A stretch of DNA of 64,000 bases from Pseudeuparius sepicola (taxonomy: Eukaryota > Arthropoda > Insecta > Coleoptera > Anthribidae): positions 55,365,223 through 55,429,222 of the forward strand of contig OY987303.1 in the NCBI GenBank assembly GCA_963920635.1. The letters are read 5' to 3'. The notes under the pieces were generated by a model. The model worked only from the letters and a program-made list of their open reading frames with translations. It had not been told where the DNA came from and did no database searches. Every line of letters begins with the position of its first letter. The first letter of the stretch is position 1. Made by a program: the position numbers and the translations under genes. Positions 34,610 through 46,645 of this stretch are shown here, in pieces.

Positions 34610-34840
34610 AAATCAACGTAGACCTAGGCTTTTGAAATTTTTCATATCTATCCAGTTCTTCATTGTGAACCAGTTTTCTTAATAAAATTTTGCCGCAAAA
34701 CCTACAAAAAATGCACTTTACTGATGTGGAAAATTAGTTTTTTCATAATTTCCAACGCATACGTGACTTTTCGAAAGTAAAATTTTGTCACAAATTTCAA
34801 CTAGAATTTTTTTTTGTGAACTCAATCCGTGGACACACTG
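34610..34840. repeat. Single right arm of a TA MITE
   Basis: It ends CCGTGGACACACTG at 34840 and is related to 29117-29426. It is followed by TA TA and then the next MITE, so the two elements share adjacent TA targets. Confidence 0.75.
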
Positions 34841-34844
34841 TATA

Positions 34845-36277
34845 CAATGTGTCCCGGATAAGAATGAACAGCATGGGGATCTTGCAAATGGTGAGAGATA
34901 GAACAACGGTTAAATGTGAAAAAAGTGTCGCAATTTTAAGGTCAATAAAATGGTACAAACAGATTTGTAATATCTTTTTCGTTTTTGAGTTCTTTTGAAA
35001 AAAGTAAAATTTTGCGTTTTTGATTTTAATTTTTTCTGAAGTTGTTATCACAGGTAGGAAAAATAAAACACTTTCTTAGGGCACTTTTTAACGGGCTTTA
35101 AGATGGCGTTTTTAGATTTGTTCTACAACATTTCGTTTTTGGGAAACCATCTTCAACTTTATTTTTTTAAATCCGGACCTGGATCTTCTTTGAGGATTTT
35201 GAAAGCACTTTTCATTGCAAATACCATGATGTATGACAAAAAATATTTTTAAAATGTTTGAGACAATTATACCTACTGAAAATTATTTTTTTTTTTTGTA
35301 TTGCGGCCCTGTATTTAATAATAAGAAGTCTAAATTTTAATCAGTATTGTCAACACTTTAACTTACAGTTTATTTTTTCTTCGAAAACTTAATATTTTTA
35401 AATACGGCAATGTCTGGTTAGGGTTTTCTTCTGTTGTTGTACAGCAAACAGTGTTTTGGAGTAAATTCTTCGCTCTTTCATATTGTGAGAAGAAAGCTTT
35501 AAGCGTCGCTTTAAACCAATGAAACCAATAACTCTGGCCATTTATTAATTGCAACAATATATTCGTTTGTCTACACTATTTCTGTGACACAAGATATAAG
35601 ATGCTAACATGTTAACTTTGTCGTCATTTAAAAAAGCAACCTCCATTTCTGATAATACAAATTATTAACTGAATCATACAGTGGGAGTTATGGCAAATGA
35701 CAAGGGGTTGGTTTCGTTGTTTCAAAGCCTTCTAAGGTGGAGGATTTTTATTTATTTTTTATTATCGCATGTGACTGTTATTAGTCTTTGCCGTCCTTTT
35801 TTGGGTTCTCCGATTGAAAGATAAGTTGTAAGTTGAATTGTTGACAATACTGATTAATATTTAGACTGCTTATCATACAGGGACCCAATAGAAAAAATGA
35901 CCGGAAAGAAACGAATTTTCAGTCTCAAGACAGTTTAAAAATATTTCGTGTCATACATCCCGGTATTTGCAATGAAAAGTGCTTTCAAAATCTGAAAAAA
36001 ATCCAGGTCCGTATTTAAAAAAATTAAGTTGAAGATGGTTTCTCAAAAACGAAAATGTTGTAGAACAAATCTAAAAACGCCATGTCAAAGCCCGTTAAAA
36101 AGTGCCACAAGAAAGTGTTTTTTTTTCTATCTCTAGTAACAACTTCAGAAAAGAGTAAAATAAAAAACTCAAAACTTCTTTTTTTTTTTCAAAATAGCTC
36201 AAAAACGAAAAAAGATATTAGAAATCTGTTTGTACTATTTTATTGACCTCAAAATTGCGCAACTTTTATACACATTG
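34845..36277. mobile_element. Foldback MITE of 1.5 kb, copy B, right end deleted
   Basis: It starts CAATGTGTCCCGG and ends CACATTG|TA. About 90 bp of the right terminal region are deleted between ...GCGCAACTTTT and the last seven bases. The body matches copies A and C. A 4-bp gain (CCTA at about 35272) is absent from the other copies. Confidence 0.85.
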
Positions 36278-36980
36278 TATATTTTAAAATTAAGACTGCC
36301 ATGTTTCTTTGTAAATCCCCTTTTTACATTTTTAGGCGATATTTAGAATTCTCTAAAAAGCTGTTTCGAAATTCGTCTTGAATAATACAAAAATTCTGTT
36401 AAGAATAATGGTAAAATTATTTTTTTTTCTAGACCATCCTAATATTAGCATGTGTTCTTACCTGATGTCTAAATTGAATAATGCTGTTAAACTATTCCTT
36501 CTCACAGTAATTATTTTCCAACGAACGAGAAAACAAAAGAATCCTAGGGTGTATTTTAGTTAAACGTTAAAGTTAGCTATAATTAATTCAATTATTAAAA
36601 TTGTGTTCCGCTTGTCTAAGCCGGTCCTTTTTTATTACAGGCTCGTACGCATATAGATGTCTTCCCCAGCTCGCTTGTCTCTTTTATTTATCTCCGACTG
36701 GAAATTGTAAAATACTCATTAAAACTTTATACTTACGTAAGTATATTTAAAACAAAAAAACGCTTGTTATGCACATCGCTAATTCGCATAGATGTTTTCT
36801 GTCTGTAGTGTTATGTTATGTGCGTTTAAAAATACTGAAAATAGGTTTATTAGACAATAGGCCGTTCGCAAAAAATACAGCAAAAACACTGTAAATAGCC
36901 TCTAAAATAAATATGTGAAATGGGTATAATATTTTCTGTAAAAAAATTGCGATAACTTTTTATTTAGATACATAGTGTTA
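36278..36980. other. Stretch without a recognised gene
   Basis: AT-rich, with a single 61-residue frame. No repeat partner noticed. Confidence 0.4.
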
Positions 36981-36984
36981 AAGT

Positions 36985-37105
36985 TGTACCTATTGAAGTT
37001 GCTGTAGCGCTCTGGCGACTAGGCGACTCAGTTTGTCAATATCTTGAGTACAGGTGTGTGGACCGTGACGTTTAGAGTTCCGCGATTCGCGAGGCCTGTA
37101 TAGTA
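36985..37105 (+). repeat. Segment shared with 59000-59280 (part 1)
   Basis: TGTAGCGCTCTGGCGACT... to ...CGCGATTCGCGAGGCC matches 59000-59098. It lies upstream of the transposase pseudogene and may be part of that transposon's 5' region. Confidence 0.65.
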
Positions 37106-37368
37106 TACGTACGCATTTATACCGTTGATCTTTTGCCTACCATAAAACTTTCATTATCCCTTTGACCATAAAATGCCTCAAATTTCGAACAGGGTCGGAG
37201 TAGGTATATACCTACAACCGTAATTCATAATATAAATACAATTTTAAGCGCAGGTATTTTTTTATTATATCTACTTATAAATATAGCTAATTGTATCAGC
37301 GTTGTATTAGTCTTGTCTTAGTGTTATAGTGTGGCGTTGTGGTGCTTGTGCTTTGTGCATCTAGTGTC

Positions 37369-37935
37369 ATGTTCAGAAGAAAGCATTTATCTCTTGATGC
37401 TAAAGAAATAATTAAAAATATGTATCAATCGTTGCTGGCAAGAGGCCTTAATTCCAGAGATGCTTTAGCGGAGACGTCTGCCTTAACAAATACTCCTCTA
37501 ACTTCGGTAAGGGACATAGAAAATGATATTTATTTTGAAGAAACATACAAAAAAGCAGGATCTTTTGGAAGTCTTAAAAGCTTTCAAAATTGATAGGGAA
37601 TACGTCTGTGACAAACTTGCAGCTGAAAATGGACATGTAGTGTTGCGTCTTCCCCCTTACTATACTGTATTTTTAACCCCATTGAGTTAATATGGCACCA
37701 ATTAAAATCAAATATTAGAAGAAATAATATTTCTCCCACATTAAATATATCTGCAGTACAATTAATAAAAAACGTAGTAAGTAACATCTCTGTGGACATT
37801 TGGAAGAACTGTATACAACATGTAATTAAGGTGGAAAATTCTTATATGTGTATGCGTACAAATGTTCAACCACTGATAATAAGTTTAGGTTTAGATGAGG
37901 ATAATAGTGATAGTGACACAGAAGTAATGGAGTAA
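37369..37935 (+). pseudogene. DDE transposase with internal deletion
   Basis: The N-terminal part, from ATG 37369, reads MFRRKHLSLDAKEIIKNMYQ and has the helix-turn-helix character of insect DDE transposases (…TNTPLTSVRDI). The middle catalytic domain is missing. It resumes at about 37630 with HVVLRLPPYYTVFLTPLS followed by a stop, where the family has LPPYH..LNPIE. After a frameshift it ends with NISVDIWKNCIQHVIKVENS and an acidic tail DEDNSDSDTEVME, stop at 37933-37935. Both ends of the gene are therefore present but the core is deleted and frames are broken. It belongs to the DDE_3-like group found in many insect genomes; I am not sure of its clade. Confidence 0.75.
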
Positions 37936-38720
37936 GGAACAATTGGGTTTCCAATTTTAATTATGTCTTCATACCGACAAGTCAATTTGTAAAACTCCTA
38001 CATTGTGCTGTGTTTTAATCTAAATGTGTAAATTTAAGTATGTATTTTATTAAATTCTATATCGTACCTGTATAATTTAATATATTTAATAAAATATTAT
38101 CCATTGTTTTGTATTTTCATTTAGTTTAGAATGTCTACTTATTTTAAAATAAATAAATAATATCTCAATAATGTTTAAGCGGACCCTGCACCCCAGTAAT
38201 ATATATTATACCTAAATACAATGGGGTATTATCAGGTAGTTGATTTATTTCAGAAAGGTATAAATCCGTACACACTATATTTCTCAAGAGTGCGGGCAGC
38301 GTTGCGAGGTTTCCTATAAGAGTAGTCGTTATTTATTGGCGAATACAAGTTTTATCATATTGAAGCCGAATTTCTGAACTCTGTTATACCGAAAAAATAA
38401 AGCACGCATCACGGGATCACTTACCCATTTTCGTTTATCATTTATTTTTAACGCGGTGTGATAAAACACCTATTACATTTTTTTCAACATCGTCGCGTCT
38501 GCCATCGCCTTTGAAATACGGCAACACAGCACTTCTGCGAAGGAGTCGGCTGACAAAATCAGTTAGCCAACGCGTTTTGTGCCTGTTTCTATAGTAGGTA
38601 AAGTTAACTGCGTATTTGGGCTACCATACAGACCTCATTTTTTAGGCCGCTGGCAAGTTTTTTCCGCCGGCTCAGAGAGCTCAGTGGCGTTTCGTATGTT
38701 CGGAAGTTAACGTGTGCAAA
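37936..38720. other. Stretch between transposase fragments
   Basis: AT-rich to about 38230, then mixed. It is probably transposon or flank, but no boundary is visible. Confidence 0.4.
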
Positions 38721-38801
38721 ATGAGTAAACATGGAAGAACGTTGCATTCTCAAGCACGAGAAATAATTGCCAATGTTATAAGGGTTTGCCTTCCTCCATA
38801 A
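38721..38801 (+). pseudogene. Transposase N-terminal fragment
   Basis: The short frame MSKHGRTLHSQAREIIANVI ends after a few more residues at TAA. The sequence resembles the start of insect DDE transposases related to, but distinct from, the one at 37369. It is a fragment only. Confidence 0.5.
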
Positions 38802-38967
38802 TCTAAGGCATCACCGTTAAGAATAATATTAACCATAAATTAAATAACAATTATATGAAAATTAAGTCAGTGAGTTACACAAAATTGAGCTACGCCCCTG
38901 AACTGTGACTAATTCTATAATATTTGCGAGTTCTTCCCCCTTACGTCGCATGCATTCTGCCGTAAGG

Positions 38968-39115
38968 AGGACTATACCTATTGAAGTTGAAAGTAAACAG
39001 TGATAGAGTGTTTTAATTTTGACGCATATTTGCACATTGGGTGCTTAGTTTTGTGTTTCAGTCTCTGCAAACAACGTGCATGTGTTGTAGTAAAAGCTCC
39101 CTATACTCCTACACA
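38968..39115 (+). repeat. Segment shared with 59000-59280 (part 2)
   Basis: TACCTATTGAAGTTGAAAGT through CAAACAACGTGCAT matches 59107-59230. Parts 1 and 2 are contiguous at 59 kb, so here they are separated by about 1.9 kb. Confidence 0.65.
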
Positions 39116-39734
39116 TCTACTAATGGCTGTTGATTGCGACACTGAAAAATAAAAAAAAATACATTCACCTAGACTATGCATTTAAACCGAATCGCCCTGT
39201 ATACAATGTATGAAGGTTTCTCTACAAAACTCAATCGAGTACCTACAACGTGTAGACCATTATTTTAGGGGCCCTCATATCCATATTTATCGTTCGATTT
39301 CTCTTGTAGGACAATTAAGGTGGCTTTTTCGGTCCGAATTTACAGGTCACTGTTTACCACACAATGCGCGATATCTAAAATTAATTACGTATTATCCGTT
39401 CGGAATTTTATTAACATTAATAATTGTCCGCAGGCACGCGGTTTTTCTCGCTTTGGGACCGATGGAATGCTTTTAAAATTTCGCCATGCATTTTCATCAG
39501 GGGGCTACCAAAAAAAGACGCAATTAATACGACCGAAACTTTCGGTAGTTTTTCGACTTAAACGCTCATCTTTTCAATGGGGATATGAATATTCACTTAT
39601 ACTGGGAAGTTCCTGTAGCTTCCTTTGTGTATAACAAATTTTATATTGTTAATAAAGTTTATTTTATATCGAAGAAAGATTTAGCACCTGTAATTGTAAA
39701 TAATAAAGGATGTTTTAGTGGCGTATCAATTGAA
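39116..39734. other. Single-copy stretch
   Basis: The part at about 39270-39540 has balanced composition and several homeodomain-type TAATTA cores, but no coding family. I note only a possible regulatory character. Confidence 0.35.
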
Positions 39735-39788
39735 AAAAATGCACTCCAGCCGGGACTCGAACCCGGGACTCCTACTGTAGCCGTATAG

Positions 39789-40990
39789 TAGTGATGTAAT
39801 GTATCGAGATACATGTATCCAGATACTGTATCTAGATACTTTTTATGTACCTAGATACATATCTAGATACCTAAAAAAATCAGGATCTGCTTTAGTATCT
39901 AGATCCTTTTGAAAGTATCTAGATACTTAGATACTAGATACATTTTTTTAGCCACGATGCCAAGGCGTGCCTATATTTAATTTTTAAACCGTTCCTATAT
40001 GGGCAAAAATCAATTTTAAGTTTATTGTAATTCAAATAGGATTACATGATTTGTGCAATCGATGAGGCAAAAAATATAACACGGTTTTACCATCATCTGC
40101 GCAGTCGAGCGCCTCTTTAGTACAGGAGGACAAATTAACAGGCTCAACGATGAAAACTTCGAAATGTTGCTAATGTTAAAAAAACAATACAAATAATAAA
40201 ATGAGGTCTAATTTAGTGATTTTTTTTAAATACCGTACATAAAGCACCTACTCAGTGCTCACTTTGGAGTGACGTACACGGTAAACTACTAACCCACAAC
40301 TTTTTTCAATTAGTGACAATCTAAACTTCACATTCGTCTAAACAGTTCTACTTTACCTACACACACACTTGTTTCATAAATATCTAAATAGGTAAGTATA
40401 TTGATTGCCTTATGAGGTCTGAAATTTTCTTAATTAACTGATAGTATCTGAATGTATTTGGAAGTACCTAGATACTTATTTAACGTATCTGTATCTGTAC
40501 CCAGATACTTTGGAAAAAATGTATCGGTATCTGTATTTAAAGTCTATCCAAGTTACAGAGGCAGTGGATCAAAACATTGGCCACCACGTGACCTATTCTC
40601 TTATTGGTCTGGCCGTCATAAAATGTCAAGTGTTTACGCGGCGAGCAGAATGCAGGGCCGGCTCTTCCCTCAGTCGAGTTTCCTGCATACTTTAGATCGG
40701 ATCGCGAGCAGTATATTCTGAGAATTTATTTTGCTACCTAATTTAAGGAAATTTATAAAGATCCACGAAAGGTAAAAACACAATTTTTAGAACTTCTAAA
40801 AGAATTAGTTCAGAATTACAAGCCACTGGGAATCTCATATTAGTCAGATCCTGGTAATCTATCGCAAAGCGGTCATGTGACTTTGTTTATATCTACTGCC
40901 GCTGTAACTTGGATAGACTTTAGATACATCTGCCAGACAGTATCTGTATCTGTATCTAGATACAGAAAAAATGTATCTGTTACATCACTG
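39789..40990. mobile_element. hAT-like non-autonomous element with TATCTAGATAC repeats
   Basis: The ends are TAGTGATGTAA and TTACATCACTG, inverted over 10 bases. Both subterminal regions are packed with GTATCTAGATAC-type palindromes. No transposase is present. A clear 8-bp duplication was not found, perhaps because of decay. Inserted in the SINE and itself interrupted at 40540-40920. Confidence 0.7.
40540..40920. mobile_element. TA MITE nested in the hAT-like element
   Basis: 381 bp with inverted ends AAGTCTATCCAAGTTACAG and its complement, extended imperfectly through GGCAGT. TA flanks both sides (40538-40539 and 40921-40922). Non-coding. Confidence 0.82.
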
Positions 40991-41129
40991 CAAGTGCCTA
41001 CGGTAGGCACTTAACCAACTAAGCTACCGGAGATACAAATACGACATTTAGCGACATAATACAAGTATCGAACGAGGAAATTCTAACCTACAATGCCAAG
41101 CCAAGTTTTTCTAGCTGCCATCTAGCTGA

Positions 41130-41312
41130 CATCTCAAGGCTTGAGATGGCACAGCAAAAGAACACCCTCTATATTTTTTATTGAATCTTTGCACACCAAC
41201 ACTTTGATTGGTCCTGTCGATTGTTCAAATGTTTTGAAGCAATTCCAAGGCATACTTGCCTCGCCAGATGCCTTCAAATTTCCACTCTTACTAAAATTTG
41301 GCACCCTGTATA
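41130..41312 (+). repeat. Diverged fragment of the 63-kb inverted repeat family
   Basis: GAGATGGCACAGCAAAAGAA, CCAACACTTTGATTGGTCCT and GGCACCCTGTATAT correspond to parts of 63236-63410 and the inverse at 63750-63880. A 124-residue frame over it is repeat-derived. Confidence 0.55.
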
Positions 41313-42049
41313 TTATTTGTGGTTTTCATTGTCCCGAGATAAACGGAGAGCAGTATATATCGAGTAAAATTTTGAAATCATTTCGAAACTTTCGTATTTC
41401 GCTAATCAACCTCCACTATATCAAAGCAGATTTTTACAATCGCCCCATTGTTGTACCGCAAATTCTTGTTTATCGTATCTCCGCCAGTGGCATTTTTACA
41501 TTTTTCAACCATTAACAGAACGGGGTCCAGTTTCTAGCCGCATACCCTCCAGGTATCGTTAAATTAGTCGATATAGAAACATAAATAAATCTCTAACAGT
41601 TTCGAAACGAGTAAAGTATTTAACTCTAGCGCCGGCGACGGTTGAAAAAAAAAAGAAAGCTTTTCCTGTTCGAAGATTAAGCGTTTGTTTAATTATGCCG
41701 TGTTTGTACCAAATATCCAGTACCAGGTAGTAGTCGAGAAAATCGTCTAAAGGAATTTTTTGGGTCGGAATGAAAGCGGATGAGTTAGTGGATTATATTG
41801 TGGACACCTCTGTATCAAAAGAGAAACTATATAAAATACGAATAACGCGCTGAAGGCAGAAAATCGCAGCTAACCCCCTGAAAGCAAGATCTGAAGATAG
41901 CAACGGATTTTTAAGTTAAGCTTACAGGGGATGCATGATTTGTTATATCTGTTACAGCCCGTATATGAAACAAGACCGTATGTATACGGACTAAGTAGAC
42001 CGTTAACATACGCACTATTGACATTCAGACTGTATGTGCAATCGTAGTG
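41313..42049. other. Stretch without a recognised gene
   Basis: Nothing recognised. Contains a purine run, GAAAAAAAAAAGAAAG, near 41645. Confidence 0.4.
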
Positions 42050-42239
42050 AATTATCCTTCTTTTTCATATAGGCCCATTAAAGAAGAATATGCCATCTTT
42101 TCAGTATGTATTTTGCAGAAAAAATCTAGGTACCTGTACATTATACTAAATAATTACCTTTTTTCCTTCAAAATACTACGTACCAGCAAGAAGTAATATC
42201 TTTCTTTGATGGGCCTATATAAAAAAGAAGGGGTAATTC
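42050..42239. mobile_element. Short inverted-repeat element
   Basis: Arms of about 44 bp: GAATTATCCTTCTTTTTCAT with ATAGGCCCATTAAAGAA on the left and the inverse ending 42239. Total 190 bp, small loop, no coding. Confidence 0.7.
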
Positions 42240-42341
42240 AGAAATGGCGTACGTCAAAACCGTCCGGAAAACATAGCACATACATTCTGTCTTTGTTTAA
42301 ATCTCTCTGTGATATACGGCTAGTTGCAGATAGACCGTATA

Positions 42342-43844
42342 CACTGTGTCCCGGATAAGAATGAACAGCATGGGGATATTGCAAACGGTGAGAGATAGGG
42401 CAACGGTTAAATGGGGGAAAAGTTGCGCAATTTTGAGGTCAATAAAATGGCACAAACAGATTTTTAATATCTTTTTTCGTTTTTGAGTTATTTTGAAAAT
42501 AGTAAAATTTTGCGTTTTTCGATTTTATTTTTTTCTGAAGTTGTTATCACAGATAGAGAAAAAAGAAAAACACTTTCTTATGGCACTTTTTAACGGGCCT
42601 TAAGATGGCGTTTTTAGATTTGTTCTACAACGTTTCGTTTTTGAGAAACCATCTTCAACTTTATTTTTTAAATACGGACCTAGATTTTTTTTGTAGATTT
42701 TGAAAGCACTTTTCATTGCAAATACCATGATGTATGACACGAAATATTTTTAAAATGTTTTGAGACAATTATACTGAAAATTCCTTTTTTTTCCATTCAT
42801 TTTTGTCTAATGCGGCCCTGTATTTAATAATAAGGAGTCTAAATATTAATCAGTATTGACAACAATTTAACTTACAGTTTATTTTTACTTCGAAAACTTA
42901 ATATTTTTAAATTGTACGGCCCTGCGTCTGGTAAAGTGTTTTCCTCTGTTGTTGTACAGCAAACAGTGTTGCATTGTGTTTTGGAGTAAATTCTTCGCTT
43001 TTCCTAATTGCGAGAACGTAATCGATAACTTTTGCCATTTATTAATTGCAAAAAAACATTCGTTCGGCCTCTACACTATTTCTGTGACACCAGATATAAC
43101 ATGCTGACATGTTAACTTTTGTCGTCATTTGAAAAAGCACCCTCCATTTGTAATGAAATAAATTGTTAACTAAATGATACAGTGGGAGTTATGACAAAGG
43201 ACAAGGGATTGGTTTCGTTGTTTCAAAGCCTTCTAGTTGGAGGATTTTTATTTATTTTTTATTATCGTATGTGCCGTCCTTTTTTTAGTTCTCCAATTGA
43301 AAGATAAGTTGTAAGTTAAATTGTTGACAATACTGATTAATATTTAGACTTCTTATTATTAAATACAGGGTCGCATTAGAAAAAAAAATAATGGAAAAAA
43401 GGAATTTTCAGTATAATTGTCTCAAAACATTTTAAAAATATTTCTTGTCATACATTATGGTATTTGCAATGAAAAGTGCTTTTAAAATCTGAAAAAAAAC
43501 ATCCAGGTCCGTATTTAAAAAAATTAAGTTGAAGATGGTTTCTCAAAAACGAAACCTTGTAGAACAAATCTAAAAAAGCCATCTTAAGGCCAGTTAAAAA
43601 GTGCCATAAGAAAGTGCTTTTCTTTTTTCTCTACCTGTGATAGCAACTTCAGAAAAAAATAAAATCGAAAATGCAAAATTTTACTTTTTTCAAAATAACT
43701 CAAAAACGAAAAAAGATATCAGAAATCTGTTTGTGCCATTTTATTGACCTCGAAATTGCGCAACTTTTTCCCCATTTAACCGTTGCCCTATCTCTCACCG
43801 TTTGCAATATCCCCATGCTGTTCATTCTTATCCGGGACACAGTG
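42342..43844. mobile_element. Foldback MITE of 1.5 kb, copy C (most complete)
   Basis: 1503 bp, flanked by TA at 42340-42341 and 43845-43846. Both termini are complete: CACTGTGTCCCGGATAAGAA and inverse. The arms are about 520-600 bp. It is the best reference copy for the family. Confidence 0.88.
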
Positions 43845-43846
43845 TA

Positions 43847-44709
43847 TAATAGGACTAGTCCTTTTGCAAACCGACTAGACCGTTTGCTGACGGACAAGCT
43901 TCTTATACATATGGGCTAATATCTTCAGTCCGTTTACATATTTTTTATATGAAAATATAAAGGACAAATTATTTGCGATTAAATAGTAAAAAGGCGTTCC
44001 ATAGTTTGGTGACAATAAATATATAATTCAATGCAAACGTAAATATTTTCAGTGGACTCGTCTGTTCCTATATATCGTTGACTGAAATATTTTTCAGTCA
44101 ACGGTTATATGCAAATGTCGTTTATAAAATTTGTTGCATATTTTAATAGGTATATTATGTTATAATGTATAGTTTAGTAACAAGATGTCGTATTTGGTTT
44201 CATTGTTTTCAATGATTTTATTATTTGTTTTTAATACTTTCAATGCAACAAGAAACACAATAAATATCCTAACCTGTGGCGAATATATGAATATTCACTA
44301 GGTTATAGGTTTAACTAATTCGGTAAAAAATAGTTACGACCTCTCACAGAACAGTAGCATTTTAATAAGTACCTACTGCAGTGTTTTAATTATAATTTGA
44401 ATTGTAATGCCTTGAGAAAATTTAGTTACTTATTTTGATATCGATGAACGAAAATGTTAAACTTATTAAGAAACTAAAATATTTGTTTTATTTCGAAACA
44501 TTACATCGTTGACTGACACATTTACAAGACTTCTCACGGCTGCAGCTTCATGTCCTGGAAAACAGATGGCGCTGATAGCTAACAATGGATTTTGTATTGT
44601 ATTTTGTGTCCGGAAAGCGCTTGGTAAGCCAAAAAAGTGTCAGGCTCGACAACCGTGAGCAGTCTTTATTAATACGTCAGTCAACGATTACTACAAAACT
44701 TCTATTGTA
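43847..44709. other. Stretch without a recognised gene
   Basis: AT-rich single-copy DNA. The short inverse pair GTTGACTGAAATATTTTTCA / AGTCAACG is seen at about 44088-44110. Confidence 0.4.
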
Positions 44710-45492
44710 GGCTGGGAGATAGTGACAAATTTTTGGACGTGATTTTACTCAGTATGCTTTTCAAAGGGCATTACGTTGCGTATATTCTCACAATAATAAG
44801 GTATGAATCAGAGAGTCATCCTGGGTTCTTCATATGAAAAACTGAGTTTTTATTTATTCTTGATATGATTTTAGTCAGGCTGCCATATGTTTTATAACGA
44901 AGTTCAAAATAGAACATTCCTCGGAAAACCATAGGCATACCGTTAGTGGGCCCAAAGGGCTATTATTGTCACGTGAATTTGTATTTTAATAATTAATTTT
45001 TCCACGTTTCTGAACAGGCTGCCAATGAGAAGTATGCAAGTTCTTGTTATAAAACTGCTGTTTAAATTATTTAATCATTTAAACGATTTATTCGATGTAA
45101 AGTGTCATCACGGTATGTCATCTTTTCTTCAGCAGTTTTATGACAAGAACTTACATACTTATCATTGGCAGCCTGTTCAGAAACGTGGAAAAATTAATTA
45201 TTAAAATACAAGATCACGTGGCAATAATAGCCCTTTGGACCCACCCTAACGGTATGCCTATGGTTTTCGGACGAATTTTAGATTTTAAACTGCATTATAA
45301 AACACATGACAGCCTGTCTAAAATCATATCAAAACGCATATTCTTCGAATAAATGAAAACTCGCTTTTCCATATGAAGAACCCAGGATGACTCTCTGATT
45401 CATACCTTATTATTGTGAGAACATACGCAACAGAATGTTGAAAGGCATACTGAGTAAAATCACGTCCAAAAATCTGTCACTATCTCCCGGTC
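44710..45492. mobile_element. Foldback MITE, GGGAGATAGTGAC family, copy 1
   Basis: 783 bp with TA on both sides (44708-44709 and 45493-45494). The arms are about 350 bp, meeting near the ATTTAATCATTTAAACG centre. Related to 60385-60983 and the arm at 19133-19326. Non-coding. Confidence 0.88.
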
Positions 45493-45494
45493 TA

Positions 45495-46001
45495 TTATCA
45501 TTTCTTTCGCCTTGATAATATAATGATAATATTTTCCCACTTTCTCGGTAATAACATGGAGTCCGACTATGAAGGTCCCCCTTTTTAAATTTCGAACACA
45601 AAAGTACCAAATCCCCTGGCCCTGGCCACAATCATGATGATTAATAGAGGTACCCGAAAACATCCTATTTTATCCCCGATCATTAATTTCTACGGTTTGA
45701 AATTAAATTTTCGAGTCTTTGATATATGGAAAACTAACTCGGGCACCCAACGGCGCAGCCTTGAGCCCATCCTATACCCAAATATCCCACTGCGATCCCA
45801 AATGGTCCGGTCGGCTACTAACGTTTTTTTTTTTTATTACGCAACGGTCTTAGATCCTTTGTGGCGTTACGCGGTTACACAAAACTGTGTCTGTAATTGC
45901 CTCCGCGACGTTTTCGGACGGCGGCGGTCACAATAATTCTTCAAACGAGGTTGGAGGTGTGACCACAGGCACCTCAGAGCGCCTGAGGCATTGTTAATAT
46001 A
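45495..46001. other. Stretch without a recognised gene
   Basis: GC-richer around 45860-45980, including GACGGCGGCGGTC. A 100-residue frame at 45634-45936 shows no domain. Confidence 0.4.
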
Positions 46002-46645
46002 CAGGGTGAGTCGGAATGTATAGTAAATACATTCGGCAGGTGGTTTTAAGGGGGTTCTTTCATATACAATTTTTCGATTTGGGCTGCTTTCCTTGCCAAG
46101 TTATTCGGGTCTACAAGGTGACCCAAAAGATTTTTTTTTATTTGTATCTCAATAACGGCGCTACTTAAAATCTTGAAATTTGGTATGTGTTATCTACATA
46201 CTGGAAGACGCCTTAGGGTAGTTTATTCATTTACACACACCGTGCCCTAAAAAAACTAACAAACCCTATTAATTTTTTTTCTCAAACTTTTTTGAGGTTA
46301 TCTTTTTGGTCTCGCAGGTCCATCATCAGTGTATCTTTTCATTTTGCAACAAAAGTGTACTCTTGTTTCATAACGATAAAAGCAACCGTTTGCGTTGAAA
46401 TTGGCAAAACGCGCCCCAAAACACCTGTTAACTTCAACATTCGAAACATAATATTTTTTCCTAAGGAGGCAGGTGTCGTGGCTAACTACAATAGAAGTTT
46501 ATTAAGAAGGTATGCTCTCTGTGTTGCACAAAGTGGAATCATTATAGAACACTTTCTATAATTTAATTTAATTCATAATAAAGTATCACGTTCCATCCAT
46601 AAATATGCCTTTTATTAAGGCTAAAATGACAGATGAATAACCCTG
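46002..46645. mobile_element. Element with CAGGGTGAGTCGG ... ACCCTG ends
   Basis: TA flanks both ends (46000-46001 and 46646-46647). The interior from about 46280 to 46460 shares sequence with 4775-5200 and 28085-28260. The inverted ends are only about 10 bp. Confidence 0.6.

Larger units (their letters stand above)
39738..41035 (-). repeat. tRNA-like SINE split by a transposon
   Basis: On the minus strand, 41035-40991 contains an A box, TAGCTTAGTTGGTTAAGTG, and 39788-39740 contains a T arm with B box, CCGGGTTCGAGTCCCGG, followed by a T run (Pol III terminator). Acceptor strands TCTCCGG and CTGGAGT pair with mismatches. No CCA is encoded. The halves are separated by the hAT-like element at 39789-40990. 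It is a SINE head or a tRNA pseudogene, not a working tRNA gene. Confidence 0.75.

Noticed and set aside
39740..39788. Functional tRNA gene
   Set aside because: Only the T arm is present at this site; the D arm is 1.2 kb away beyond a transposon, and the acceptor pairing is imperfect.
46324..46331. Second hammerhead core (CATCATCAG)
   Set aside because: No GAAA partner or closing stems at the right spacing.
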